Assembly (NCBI GenBank): GCA_903933915.1
Contig: CAIZLW010000082.1
Location: 1 to 64,000, forward strand
Source: an uncultured beta proteobacterium
GTDB lineage: Bacteria; Pseudomonadota; Gammaproteobacteria; Burkholderiales; SG8-41
Direction of reading: 5' to 3'
Length of the DNA: 64,000 nt
The notes under the pieces were generated by a model. It ran no database searches and had not been told where the DNA came from. It worked only from the letters and a program-made list of their open reading frames with translations. The translations under genes and the position numbers were made by a program. Shown here piece after piece: positions 22,523-33,476 of the stretch (the stretch's first letter is position 1; each line of letters begins with the position of its first letter).

Positions 22523-23503
22523 ATGCTGCGTATTTCCCTTTTTACCAAGAGCGCGCCGCTGGTGCTGGTTGCACTGGGGTTGGCAATGTCTGCAGCGGTG
22601 GTCCAGGCTGCAGACTATCCGAGCCGTCCGGTCCGCATCATCACGCCTGCGGCACCCGGCGGTACCACGGACTTCCTGGCGCGGCTGCTGGCCGCGCACC
22701 TGACCAAGGTCTGGAATCAGCAGGTCATCGTTGATAACCGCGGCAGCGCCTCGGGCGTCAATGGTGCCGAGATCACCAAGGATTCCCTGCCTGACGGCTA
22801 TACGCTGTTCATTCCCTACCATCAGCACACGGTGAACGCGGCGATCATTCCCAAGCTGCCGTATCACCCCGTCAACGATTTCACGCCGATTACCCAGATG
22901 ACGGCTGCCGGACTGCTGCTGGTGGTCAATCCTTCGCATCCTGCAAAAACAGCAAAGGATTTCGTGCAGTGGACCAAGACCACCAAGGAGCCGATCAATT
23001 TCGGTTCCGCGGGCATCGGCAGCGGCGGGCATCTGGCCGGGGAACTTTACAATCTGATGGCCGGCATCAAGAGTCAGCACATTCCGTACAAGGGCACGGG
23101 GCCGGCTGCCGTTGGTCTGATCAGCGGGGAGTATCACTATAACTTCATGGGGCTGGCCGGGGCATTCACGCACGTGCGTTCCGGCAAGCTGCGCGGCATT
23201 GCGGTGAGCAATGGCAAACGTCTGGCCACGGCACCTGATATTCCAGCAATGAATGAGGTACTTCCGGGATTCGAGGTCGTGGGCTGGTACGGTGTTGCCG
23301 GGCCGGCAAAACTGCCGAAGCCGATATTGACCAAAATACATACGGACATTGCAAATTACGTAAAGTCGCCGGAGTTCGCCAAGATTGCCGATGCCAACGG
23401 TTCCGAGCCGGTGACCAATTCGCCGGAAGTGTTCCGCCAGTTCATGCTCGACGACATGAAAAAATGGGCGGACGTGGTCAAGCGCAGCGGTGCGAAGTTC
23501 TGA
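22523..23503 (+). CDS. Bug-family (TctC-like) solute-binding protein
   Basis: YPSRPVRIITPAAPGGTTDFLARLLAAHLTKVWNQQVIVDNRGSASG. Confidence 0.95.
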   Translation: MLRISLFTKSAPLVLVALGLAMSAAVVQAADYPSRPVRIITPAAPGGTTDFLARLLAAHLTKVWNQQVIVDNRGSASGVNGAEITKDSLPDGYTLFIPYHQHTVNAAIIPKLPYHPVNDFTPITQMTAAGLLLVVNPSHPAKTAKDFVQWTKTTKEPINFGSAGIGSGGHLAGELYNLMAGIKSQHIPYKGTGPAAVGLISGEYHYNFMGLAGAFTHVRSGKLRGIAVSNGKRLATAPDIPAMNEVLPGFEVVGWYGVAGPAKLPKPILTKIHTDIANYVKSPEFAKIADANGSEPVTNSPEVFRQFMLDDMKKWADVVKRSGAKF

Positions 23504-23532
23504 TCGTGCTGCAGCCGGCGCCTGCCGGAAAC

Positions 23533-23564
23533 AAAAAGGGGCGGATGATTCCGCCCCTTTTTTT
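23533..23564. terminator. Bidirectional rho-independent terminator between convergent genes
   Basis: AAAAAGGGGCGGA-TGAT-TCCGCCCCTTTTTTT. Confidence 0.9.
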
Positions 23565-23583
23565 CGTCTGCAGCTGACCGGGC

Positions 23584-24663
23584 TCAGGCGAACTTCACGG
23601 TTTTCGGATCGAATTCCAGTCCCAGCCCCGGTTTTTGCGGCACTGTGAGCTGGCCATCCTTGGGTTGTGGCACTTCACGGAACAGCCCGAAGGACCAGGG
23701 CATGTATTCCACGGTCAGGCCATTGGGAATCGCGGACACCAGATGCACATGGATTTCCGGCGCCAGGTGGCTGACCACTGGAATATTGAAGGCTTCGGCC
23801 ATTCCTGCAATCTTTAACCACTGCGTGATGCCGCCGGCGCGCAGCACGTCGATCATCACGATGTCGACCGAACGCGCCTCGAGCATTTGGCGGAAGGGCG
23901 CGATGCCGTAGAGATACTCGCCGCAGGCGATGGGCGTGTCGAGCGCATTGGCGACCCGCGCCAGACCGTCATAGTCGTCGGGTGCGGTGACGTCTTCCAG
24001 CCAGAACAGGCGGTACGGATCGACCTGTTTGCCGATGGAGATCGCCTGACGTACATCCCAGCGCTGGTTGATGTCGCACATCAGGTCGATTTCATAGCCG
24101 ACGGCTTCGCGGATGACCTTGATATGTTCGACTTCCTTGACCTGGTTGGTGTCGCCGGGCAGGGCGAGCTGGGTTTTCATCTGCTTGAAGCCGCGCTCCT
24201 TCAGCAGTGCCGCGGATTTTTCAAGCTGATCCAGCGGGAAGTGGCGCATCAGCGCGCCGCTGGCATAGGTGTTGATGCGGTTGCGGTGACCGCCGGCGAG
24301 CTTGCCCACGGGCTGGTTGTGCACCTTGCCCTTGATGTCCCACAGCGCAATGTCGATCGCCGACAGCGCCAGCGTCGCGATGCCGGCCGGACCCGCCGGG
24401 GTGGACGCGCGGATTTTGCCGACGATCTGCTCGATGCGCAGCGGATCGTCGCCGATGATCAGATCGGCGAAGGACTGCACCGCTGACAGCAGGGCTTTGT
24501 CGAGGGAGCCGCCGAAAAAGGTGAAGCCGATGCCTTCGACGCCCTCGTCAGTGCCGAGCTTCAGTGCGACAAAGTTTTTCGAGCCCGGCGTGGTCGGGCC
24601 GTCAGCGAGCGGTTCGGTCTGGGGTAGCGCAACGAGGGTGGTGCTGGCATGGGTGATTTTCAT
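23584..24663 (-). CDS. Mandelate racemase/muconate lactonizing enzyme (enolase superfamily) protein
   Basis: MKITHASTTLVALPQTEPL; KMKTQLALP-type KxK region, DINQRWD, WLEDVTAPDD, ACGEYLYG. Confidence 0.88.
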   Translation of the reverse strand: MKITHASTTLVALPQTEPLADGPTTPGSKNFVALKLGTDEGVEGIGFTFFGGSLDKALLSAVQSFADLIIGDDPLRIEQIVGKIRASTPAGPAGIATLALSAIDIALWDIKGKVHNQPVGKLAGGHRNRINTYASGALMRHFPLDQLEKSAALLKERGFKQMKTQLALPGDTNQVKEVEHIKVIREAVGYEIDLMCDINQRWDVRQAISIGKQVDPYRLFWLEDVTAPDDYDGLARVANALDTPIACGEYLYGIAPFRQMLEARSVDIVMIDVLRAGGITQWLKIAGMAEAFNIPVVSHLAPEIHVHLVSAIPNGLTVEYMPWSFGLFREVPQPKDGQLTVPQKPGLGLEFDPKTVKFA

Positions 24664-24723
24664 GGCGGCGCTGTTTTCTGTTGGGAAAAACGCGAATATC
24701 GCACACTCCGTGCCCGTGCGGTG

Positions 24724-25281
24724 TCAGGGTTTCAAGGCGTAGACTTCGTCAAAGCGGCGTTCCAGTTCGAGATGTGTGCCGCGCAGGCGATCGACCACTT
24801 CCTTGGCCCATTCGTAATACTGGCGCTTGCGTTCCAGCGACCAGTTGGCCGGGGCGCGAGTGCCAAGGTCACGCACATTGCAGATCTTGTCGGCGAGCTT
24901 TACCAGTCGCGCCCGTTCGCTGGAGTGTTTGGCTTTGGCCACCTGCAGGCGCTTGCGCACTTCCTTCTTGATCCACTGCGTGTCGGTGACTTCAAGGACG
25001 ATGTCGGCGATTTCTTCGCCGAATTCGCCGCGCAGTTCCTGCCACGACGTTTCGGTATCTTCCAGCGTATCGTGAAGCAGCGCCGCAGCAATGACCATTG
25101 GGTCGCGTACGTTGCCCTCATCCCACAACACGTGCGCCAGTTCAATGGGATGATTGATGTAAGGTGAGGCTTCCTTGTCCTTGCGCCGCTGGTCGCGATG
25201 TTTGTGCGCGGCAAACGCCACGGCCCTGAGGATCAGGTCCGTGGTCCCGGTGTCGGTGATGGTCAGTTCATTCAGGTCCAT
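24724..25281 (-). CDS. MESH1-like stand-alone HD-domain small alarmone hydrolase
   Basis: 185 aa: FAAHKHRDQRRKDKEASPYINHP...ALLHDTLEDTETSW...LVKLADKICNVRDL; no synthetase/TGS/ACT domains. Confidence 0.83.
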   Translation of the reverse strand: MDLNELTITDTGTTDLILRAVAFAAHKHRDQRRKDKEASPYINHPIELAHVLWDEGNVRDPMVIAAALLHDTLEDTETSWQELRGEFGEEIADIVLEVTDTQWIKKEVRKRLQVAKAKHSSERARLVKLADKICNVRDLGTRAPANWSLERKRQYYEWAKEVVDRLRGTHLELERRFDEVYALKP

Positions 25282-25300
25282 GATTTCGCGGGTGGCGCGT

Positions 25301-26920
25301 TCAGGCGCTGCGCAATCTCAGTATACGGATGATCGCGATCGCCGCAAACGGCAACCCTATGGCGAGGATCAGTTGCACGATCAGGAGTTCACCCAACTGG
25401 CTGTAGTCGGCCGGGATGGTGATCGCGCCGCCCTTGTCCTTGACCTCTCGCGATACCACATAAGTCTGGTTGAGATACTTGGTGCCGAGGGCCGAAGCGG
25501 ACAGTGCGAGGTTGGTGAATGAGGCCATTACCGCGAAGTAGGTGGCCTTGAGGCGCGCGGGCGCCGAGTTGGCGATCCACGCCAGCATCGGAATCATCGC
25601 AATCTGTCCCAGCGGCGATTCGAGCGCGGTATTGACCAGTGCGATGAATCGCGCGTCGACCACGCCGCCGGTGGCCGCTGCCGTCCATTGATGCAGTCCG
25701 AATACCATGCCCACATAAGGCAGCGACAGAAATCCGCCGAGCAGTGTCAGGAAGCCGATGACGTAGGCGATCGAGTGGTCGGCCATGAAGCGGCGGAACA
25801 GGAACATGCCGAACAAGGTCAGCACCGAGCCGATCAGCGACAGCACCGAGATGAACTGCTGGTCGAATTTCAGTTCGTCGATGAACCACCAGGTGACGCC
25901 TTCGCCGGGGCCGGGTATCGCGCGGAACACGAAAATGACGATGACGGTGCCGAGCAGCGTGTTGCGCGCGTCGGGTTCCAGTTCGCGCGTCAGCCGCAGC
26001 AGCAGGAAGGCGATGATGCCGAAGGAGCCGGCAAAGATGATTTCCTGGTTGAACGGGATGTCGCTGAAACCCATGCCCAGCGTGAATGCGACAAAAGCGC
26101 CGCTGCCGCCGAGGATCCACCAGTTCGGTGGTGTTTTTTCCTGCTGGCCGCCGAGCAGGATGTCGATTTCCGTCGTGCTGCGGCCTTGTGTGCGCAGGCG
26201 CTGTGCATCGCGCCGGCGCAGCAGCATTGCGATGATGACGCCGGCCACGGAAATCGCCGGGATGCACAGCGCCATCAGATAAATGCGGCGGTAGATGTCG
26301 ACTTTCTGGTCTTCGGACAGCGCGTGCACGCCGCTGAACACATACAGATTGATTGCCGCCACCAGCACGCCGCCGCCAATGATGGCGACGCGCCCCAGCG
26401 TCTGCATGGTGGTGTTCATCAGCTTGCGTATTGCCGGATCAATCGGCTGGCCGTCGGCATCGACATGGGGTACGGCTTCAACGGTCATCGCGTCGGCCAC
26501 GACATCCTGCACTACATAGCCCACCGCACCCAGCAGCACGGTGACCACGTACCACGCTCCAGGCGCCATGATGGCCGCCATCGCGTCGCGGTCGGTGAGC
26601 AGACCCACCATGATCAGCAGGCTGGCGGCAATCATCGCGGCGCCGAGAAATACCAGCAGGCTTTTCCAGCGCCAGATCAGATCGACGAGATGTCCGAGCG
26701 GCATTTTCAGCGCCCACGGCACACCCGCCCAGAAGCCGAGTGCGGCGAGAAAGGCCGCAGACAGGCCGAGGTAATCCTTGACGAAGAAGGTGCCGACGAT
26801 GCCGGTGAGTCCGGAAATGCCGGCCGCCATGTACACCATCAATGGCGGCAGATAGGACAGCCGCATTTCACGGCCGAGTTCGAGGATGTTGCGATCCAGC
26901 CACTGCGCGACGGCATGCAT
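25301..26920 (-). CDS. MFS-type multi-TM transporter
   Basis: 539 aa with multiple TM segments; LRLSYLPPLMVYMAAGISGLTGIVGTFFVKDYLGLSAAFLA. Confidence 0.75.
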   Translation of the reverse strand: MHAVAQWLDRNILELGREMRLSYLPPLMVYMAAGISGLTGIVGTFFVKDYLGLSAAFLAALGFWAGVPWALKMPLGHLVDLIWRWKSLLVFLGAAMIAASLLIMVGLLTDRDAMAAIMAPGAWYVVTVLLGAVGYVVQDVVADAMTVEAVPHVDADGQPIDPAIRKLMNTTMQTLGRVAIIGGGVLVAAINLYVFSGVHALSEDQKVDIYRRIYLMALCIPAISVAGVIIAMLLRRRDAQRLRTQGRSTTEIDILLGGQQEKTPPNWWILGGSGAFVAFTLGMGFSDIPFNQEIIFAGSFGIIAFLLLRLTRELEPDARNTLLGTVIVIFVFRAIPGPGEGVTWWFIDELKFDQQFISVLSLIGSVLTLFGMFLFRRFMADHSIAYVIGFLTLLGGFLSLPYVGMVFGLHQWTAAATGGVVDARFIALVNTALESPLGQIAMIPMLAWIANSAPARLKATYFAVMASFTNLALSASALGTKYLNQTYVVSREVKDKGGAITIPADYSQLGELLIVQLILAIGLPFAAIAIIRILRLRSA

Positions 26921-26960
26921 TTAATAACCCTTTGTTTTTATTATTATTTTAAACATAAAG
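26920..26960 (-). repeat. AT-rich dispersed element, copy D (5' leader of the MFS gene)
   Basis: Minus strand TTTAAAATAATAATAAAAACAAAGGGTTATTAAATG. Confidence 0.6.
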
Positions 26961-26983
26961 CCGGGTGCTCGCCAACGCTTGGT

Positions 26984-29900
26984 TTACTCCGGTAACTGGT
27001 AGCCTTTATCGTGGAACAGCTTGATGCATGCAGTGACAATGGCGGGGTCGTAGAGCGTACCCGAATGGGCCTGCAATTCGGTAATGGCGGCTTCGATGCC
27101 CAGTGCCGCGCGGTAGGGGCGATGTGTGCTCATCGATTCAATGACATCGGAGACGGCAAGGATGCGCGCCTCCAGGCAGATGGCGTCGCCGCGCAAGCCT
27201 TGCGGGTAGCCGCTGCCGTCCAGCCGTTCGTGGTGCTGCCAGACAGCGGTTGCCACGGGCCATGGAAATTCGATGTCTTTGAGAATTTCATAACCCTGCT
27301 GGGCATGGGTCTGGATGATGAGGAACTCCGCCGCTGACAGGCGTGTCGGTTTGGACAGGATTTCCGCAGGCACCGAGATCTTGCCGACATCATGCACGCG
27401 GCCGGCGACACGCAGGCCGGTGACCTGTTGTTCGGTGAGGCCGATTTCGGTGCCGATGGCTGCAGCCAGTTCGCCCACCCGCCGCTCGTGCCCTGAGGTG
27501 TAGGGGTCGCGGAGATCGACTATATGCGAAATCGCATCCACGGTCGACATCATCGAGCGTTCGAGACGGTCAATGTATTCCTTGACGCGTTCTTCCTGCG
27601 TCCGGCGATCGGTGATGTCCTGCAGCACTCCCAGCACCACCGGGCGGTTGCCGAGCATGGTGCGGCTGCCATGAACGCCGACGTCGATGATCCGTCCGTC
27701 CTTGTGCACGCCGCGGAATTCGTGGCGCAGGGTTTCAATGCTGCCGGAGATGCGTTTGCGGATGTTTTCGCGCACGAGATCGCAGTCTTCCGGTGCGATG
27801 ATGTTGGTAAGGCTGACATCGCTCAGTTCTTCAGGTTCGTAACCGAAAACTTCAGCCGCACGTGGATTGACGTAAATCAGATTTTCGTTGTCGACCATGT
27901 AGATGCCGACCATCGACTGTTCGACCAGCGTCTTGAACTTGTGTTCGCTTTCGGCAAGCGCCATTTCGCTCTGTTTTTGCGCGCTGATGTCGGTATGCGT
28001 GCCGATCATCATCAGCGGTGCGCCTGCGGCATCGCGGCTCGTGACCTTGCCATGGTCCAGTATCCATTTGTAGCTGCCGTCCTTGCAGCGGACGCGATGT
28101 TCTGAGGAATAATTCGGCTTTATGCCCTCGAGATATTGGCGGGCTTCGGTTTCCACTCTCGGCCAGTCATCGGGATGCACGCGGGTTTTCCATTCGTCGA
28201 TGGAATCGCTGATTTCCTCGCCGCCGTATCCGAGCATGGTTTTCCAGCGCGGCGAATAAAACGCGGTGTCCGCGGGGATGTTCCATTCCCACACGCCGTG
28301 GTCGCCGCCCTCCAGTGCGAACTGCCAGCGCGCTTCCGCGCGTTGCAGTTCGGCGATGGAGTGATCCCATTCGGTCTGGGTCCGCAGGCCTTCGAGGGCG
28401 TAATCAAGGTTAGCCCCCATCTCGGTCAGCAGGGTGACGATGTCCGGACGGAAATAGCCTGACACATCGGAATACAGATGCAGGGTCGCTAACGGGGTGC
28501 CGTTCTGCCGGATCGGCAGCACCGCCAGCGATCGGAATCCGGCCTTCCCGAACAGTCCCAGCCAGGGTGCAAGGCCGGGCTCATCCTTCCAGTCGTTGAC
28601 CACTTCAATGCGGTTGTGGACGAGCGCGCGGGCCGCAACGGCGCATTCGCTGCGATCCGTCGAATTGAGGCTGGTCATTGCCAGTTCGAGGATGTGTTGG
28701 TCTTCGCCGGCCCGGGCCACCGGCCGGAGTTTTTCGGCATCGTTGAGCATGCCGACCCACGCAAAGACGATGCCGGTGCGTTCCACCGCAATCTCGCAAA
28801 CCTGCTGGAACAGGGTATTGCGGTCGCGGATGCGGATGATGGCCTCGTTGGTGGCGCTCAGCGCCGCGTACAGGTTGCGCTGCTCGAGCAGCCTGCGTTC
28901 GGCCTGTTTGCGATCGGTAATGTCCTGTATCGTCGCCAAGATAAGTTCCACAGAACGATCCGCACGCCGTACGGCATGCACGTCAATGATGGTATCGATC
29001 ACCATGCCATCGGCGCGAATGAAGCGTTTGTCCAGCGAATAACCGTCGCTTTCATCGCGGAGCAGCCGATCAAATTCGGCAACGTCGGCGGCAAGGTCGT
29101 CGGGATGCGTCAGCTCTTCCCAGTTTTTTTCCTCCAGCTGTTTTCGCGTGTAGCCGAGGATTTCGCAGAGCTGGTTGTTGAAGTGCAGCCAGCGCTTGGA
29201 TTCCGGTGAGGTGATGGCCATGCCGATGAACGGCAGGTTGAAAAACAACTGCAGCAGATGTTCGCCCTTACGCGTCGCTGTGATATCGGTCATGTAGAAA
29301 TCACAGAAATCCGGTGCATGCGGCACGTAGGATACCGACCAGATACGGGCGCCCAAGGCAAACTCGGTAAGACCCGGCGCGGTTTCGGCGGCCATGGTCT
29401 TCAGTTGCTGCTCCAGTCGTTCGGCGACCCGCCCTTTGATGGATTTAATCAGTTGTTGTGCAGCCTTGTTCATGAACAGCTTTTTCCCGGCCGGCGTCAC
29501 CATCAGTACGGGGTTGATGCTTTGTAGCGGGTAACGTGCGAGTTCGGCCGCCTTGCGGTGTAAAACCAGATGTCCCCGCAGTTGGCGCAGCAGCGCGAAT
29601 GTCAATGCGGTAAGGCCGCTGGCGACCAGCAGGTAGATGGCCAGGCTGATGATCGCAAATGCCTGCCAGCTTTCAAGTAATTGTGACTTGGGAATGCCGA
29701 CCAGCAGACGAAGATTGGGGTATCGCGGAACGATGCCTGTTGCATAGATACGATCTTCCCCGTCGATCTCGCTGGAAGCGCGGAAGGTTTGGGTTCCCCC
29801 GTTCTGCGCGAGCGATGTGTTTGACGGCAGAAGCCTGCTGGACTACCCGATGGCGGCTTCGTTATAGGGGCTGCGCAACAGCAGCGTGTCATTCGCATCG

Positions 29901-30763
29901 TAGACAGACAGCGTGGTGCCGGCTTGAGTCGTCTGCTGCCAATAGGCGCCGAAGATGGCGGGGTCGATGACGGCGGCGACAATGCCCATGAACTGGCCGG
30001 ATGATGTGCGGATGGGCCGGCTGGCGACGATCAGCCAGCGGCCTGACGCTTCGCCGCGGAAAGGTTTGGTCAGGTGCAACCCGCTGTTCGCATTGTTGCG
30101 GTGGTGCAGGAAATAATCCCGTGACGCCAGATCCAGCTTGGTTGCGCCGGGATCGCTGTGGGCGGTGACCTTGCCGCTCGCGTCGGTAGTGCCGATGCTG
30201 CTGACGGAGAATGCAATATCAGGGATATGGGCCCGAAGTTCCTCCGCGGGAGGGGGCATCCTGTTTTGAATGATGTCCTGGGCAATGGCACTCAGCGTGA
30301 AATTAATGAGATCGATCGAGCCGCTGGTCTGCACCGCTTGCGCCTTTTGCAGGGCGAGCGCCGAACGTTCGCTATTCTGCAGGGTGTGTTCACGATGCCA
30401 CCACAGGGCCGCCGCGAGGATGATGAAGAGAGTGCAGTAAAGGACGATGACCAGCGCCGGTAGCCAACGGGAGACCCAATCACCGCGTTCCAGGGATTGG
30501 GCGACCTCGGCGCCGAGGTCGCCTTCAATGATGTTTTCGGTGTTGCGCCGGTCCAGATAGGTCAGCACAACAAACAGCACGGTTCCGGTGATGCCGACGT
30601 AGGCCAGCCCTTTCAGCAACTCGAAATGCGACGCGCCATAGTCGGCGAACAGGGTGTTGGTAAGGAAATGTCCGGTGAGTATCCAGGTTGAACCCGCCAG
30701 GATGTAGGCCAGAGTGCCAAATACAGGCAGTTTCCAATTGACGGGCAGTTTCCAATTGGGCAT
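26984..30763 (-). pseudogene. Membrane sensor: Cache-like domain + PAS repeats + GAF + HD-GYP, interrupted by one in-frame TAG (29843-29845)
   Basis: N-terminal ORF 29843..30763 ends ...RSPYNEAAIG-TAG; the same frame continues without other stops (SSRLLPSNTSLAQNGGTQTFRASSEIDGEDRIYATGIVPRYPNLRLLVGIPKSQLLESW...) into ORF 26984..29605, whose listed start is an internal TTG. HD-GYP: GRVHDVGKISVP, HHERLDGSGYPQG. Confidence 0.8.
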
Positions 30764-30997
30764 CAGTATGTTCCCTTGTTACCGATTGCTGTCTGCCGTC
30801 CGGGCAGACGCCCATGTCTTGGGCTATAGCGCCGACGTTTATCACTATTGTTCTTATCGATTCAGTGTAGCGATTCCCGGCGTCAAATCAAGGTAAATCG
30901 CGGGGTGAATATCAATGACAATGCCGCCATCGGCAATGCATGATGTTCTGAAAAAATGGATTTCTGATCACTTCTGGCCGGCTTGGGCATTGCCGTT

Positions 30998-31558
30998 TTA
31001 GGTTTTGGGCTCGTTTTCCTGCCATTTGATGACGGTATATCGCGCGATCCGCATTTCGGGACTCCAGAAGTCCGGAGGCAAGCCCGCTTTGTATTTGAGT
31101 TGAGCGAGAAATTCCCCGGCATTGGCCGACTGTTCCCACATCTCGGGCAGGAAGCTGCTGCGATGGCGGCCGTATTCCAGGATCACGCCGTCAGTTCCAG
31201 GCCGCAGTTGCGCCAGGGTTGCGGCTTCGTCGGCGGCTTGCAGCGTTTCAGCGACTGACAGCACGCAGACCTCGATGCGGGTATGCGCAAATTCATCCTG
31301 GTCCAGTGGTTTGAAGCGCAGATCGCTGCAGGCGGCAGCAATGGCATTGGCGATGACGTCTTCAGCGAGCGTGCGGTGAGCCTGCAGTGTGCCGATGCTG
31401 CCGCGCAGTTTGCCTTCGCGCAGCAACGTCACGTAGCTTGCGCCGGGTGCGCGCAGCCATTCGGCATCGTATGTATCGCTGGAACCCGCCAGGCCCAGTC
31501 GGCGAGCGATGGCATTACGTGCAATGGCGATCAGGGTGTGGCCGGTTTCAGTGTTCAT
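30998..31558 (-). CDS. AMMECR1-domain protein (AmmeMemoRadiSam system protein A-like)
   Basis: YVTLLREGKLRGSIGTLQAHRTLAEDVIANAIAAACSDLRF; LRPGTDGVILEYGRHRSSFLPEMW. Confidence 0.88.
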   Translation of the reverse strand: MNTETGHTLIAIARNAIARRLGLAGSSDTYDAEWLRAPGASYVTLLREGKLRGSIGTLQAHRTLAEDVIANAIAAACSDLRFKPLDQDEFAHTRIEVCVLSVAETLQAADEAATLAQLRPGTDGVILEYGRHRSSFLPEMWEQSANAGEFLAQLKYKAGLPPDFWSPEMRIARYTVIKWQENEPKT

Positions 31559-31695
31559 GACTTGCGACTGATGGCGAATGATGCGAAAGGTTGGATGCTT
31601 GATTGATGTGCACACGGTACGGCTAAAACACGCTGCTATAATGCCAATAAAATCAGCAAATTACGAGACTGCTTCGGCGTGACTGCGCATTGCCC

Positions 31696-32418
31696 ATGAC
31701 CGTGAACCCTCATCAAACTGCAGCGGCGCGTTATGTCGCGCTGATTCCTGCCGCCGGCAGCGGTTCACGCATGGGTGCGGCAGCGCCGAAACAATACGCG
31801 CCGCTGGCCGGCCGGCCGCTGATTGAACACGCGGTGCATCGTTTGTGCGCGCATCCGCGTATCGATGCGGTTTTTGTCGTGCTGGCACCGGGCGACGCGC
31901 AGTTCAACCGCTGTGACTGGCGCGGCTGCGAGGCCAAACTCAGTGCCTTGTATTGTGGCGGTGAGACCCGCGCCGCCAGCGTATTCAACGGCCTTCTTGC
32001 CGCCAATGACGCGATCGACGCCAACGACTGGGTGCTGGTGCACGATGCCGCGCGGCCCTGTCTTGGCGTGCAGGAGATCGACCGGCTGATCGCCGAAGTC
32101 GGCGACAGCGAAGTCGGCGGACTGCTGGCGGTGCCGGTGGCCGATACGCTGAAACGCGCCAGTGCGGAACGCGAAGCGGTGCAGACCGAGGGGCGCGATC
32201 ATCTGTGGCGCGCGCAGACGCCGCAGATGTTCCGTTATCGCGTGCTGATCGAGGCGCTGCGCCGCGCGGATATCGCAGCGGTTACCGATGAATCCAGCGC
32301 CGTCGAGCAGACCGGCGCGAGGCCGCGCCTGGTGCAGGGCAGCGCCACCAACTTCAAGGTAACCTATCCTGAAGACCTCGCGCTCGCCGAACTCATACTG
32401 GGAAAAGCAGGGCAGTGA
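31696..32418 (+). CDS. ispD: 2-C-methyl-D-erythritol 4-phosphate cytidylyltransferase
   Basis: [55 protein letters not shown]. Confidence 0.97.
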   Translation: MTVNPHQTAAARYVALIPAAGSGSRMGAAAPKQYAPLAGRPLIEHAVHRLCAHPRIDAVFVVLAPGDAQFNRCDWRGCEAKLSALYCGGETRAASVFNGLLAANDAIDANDWVLVHDAARPCLGVQEIDRLIAEVGDSEVGGLLAVPVADTLKRASAEREAVQTEGRDHLWRAQTPQMFRYRVLIEALRRADIAAVTDESSAVEQTGARPRLVQGSATNFKVTYPEDLALAELILGKAGQ

Positions 32419-32921
32419 TGATGCGCATCGGACAGGGTTTCGACGTACATGCACTGGTCGAAGGACGGCCGCTGATCATCGGCGGCGTGACCATACCGTT
32501 TGAACGCGGGCTGGCCGGCCATTCCGACGCCGATGTGCTGCTGCATGCGCTGTGCGATGCCTTGATCGGCGCGGCCGGTCTGGGCGATATCGGCAAACAT
32601 TTCCCCGATACCGATCCGCGCTACAAGGGCATCGACAGCCGCGAATTGCTGCGCGCCGTGGTGCGACTGCTGCAGCAACGCAGTCTTGCGGTGGTCAATG
32701 TCGATGCGACGATCATCGCCCAGGCGCCGAAAATGGAGCCGCACATCCCCGCCATGCGTGCCAACATTGCCGCGGACCTCGGCGTGCACATCGACGACGT
32801 CAACATCAAGGCCAAGACCGCCGAGAAACTGGGTTTTGTCGGCCGCGGAGAAGGTATCGTTGCCGAAGCAGTGGCCCTGATCAGTCGGGCGGTTGCCGGT
32901 GCGGACGCGTCCGGGGACTGA
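32415..32921 (+). CDS. ispF: 2-C-methyl-D-erythritol 2,4-cyclodiphosphate synthase
   Basis: [44 protein letters not shown]. Confidence 0.98.
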   Translation: MMMRIGQGFDVHALVEGRPLIIGGVTIPFERGLAGHSDADVLLHALCDALIGAAGLGDIGKHFPDTDPRYKGIDSRELLRAVVRLLQQRSLAVVNVDATIIAQAPKMEPHIPAMRANIAADLGVHIDDVNIKAKTAEKLGFVGRGEGIVAEAVALISRAVAGADASGD

Positions 32922-32996
32922 CCGCAGTATTGGGCCATGGCTGCCGGCCGGGCGGTCTTATAATCAGTATTCCTGCAATTTGCCGCCGGGGCTGTG

Positions 32997-33476
32997 ATGA
33001 ACGAGGCTCACTGGGTCGAAGTCTTCAAGCGCTTGGAGCCCACGCGCGAAGCCCCGGATGTGCTCGCGCTGCCGCATTGGGACGAGGCTCATTGGGGCAA
33101 ACTCCTGACGCGAACCACACAACGCCATTTTCGTGCCAGTGAGGTGGTGATCCAGCGCGGCGCCGCAGACCGTACGCTGTATCTGGTCGCAGCAGGCATG
33201 CTTGAAGTGGGGGTGACCCGGGTGGACGGCGTCAGCATGACGTCGCTGGCGCGCATCAGCACCGGCAGCATTCTCGGTGAACAATCCTTTTTCGACAGCC
33301 AGCCACGGTCGGCGAATGTCTGGGCTGTCGCCGACGGTACGCTGCTGCTGCTGCCTTACGAGCATTTCAGCGAGTTTGGTGAAACGGAGCCGGAACTGGC
33401 GCGCGATTTCCTGTTCGCAATGGCGCGGGTGCTGTCGATCAGACTGCGCAACACCTCATTCCGCTTGCGCCGTTAA
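32997..33476 (+). CDS. Cyclic-nucleotide-binding-domain (Crp-like effector domain) protein
   Basis: ASEVVIQRGAADRTLYLVAAGMLEVGV..GSILGEQSFFDSQPRSANVWA; no HTH seen. Confidence 0.82.
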   Translation: MNEAHWVEVFKRLEPTREAPDVLALPHWDEAHWGKLLTRTTQRHFRASEVVIQRGAADRTLYLVAAGMLEVGVTRVDGVSMTSLARISTGSILGEQSFFDSQPRSANVWAVADGTLLLLPYEHFSEFGETEPELARDFLFAMARVLSIRLRNTSFRLRR

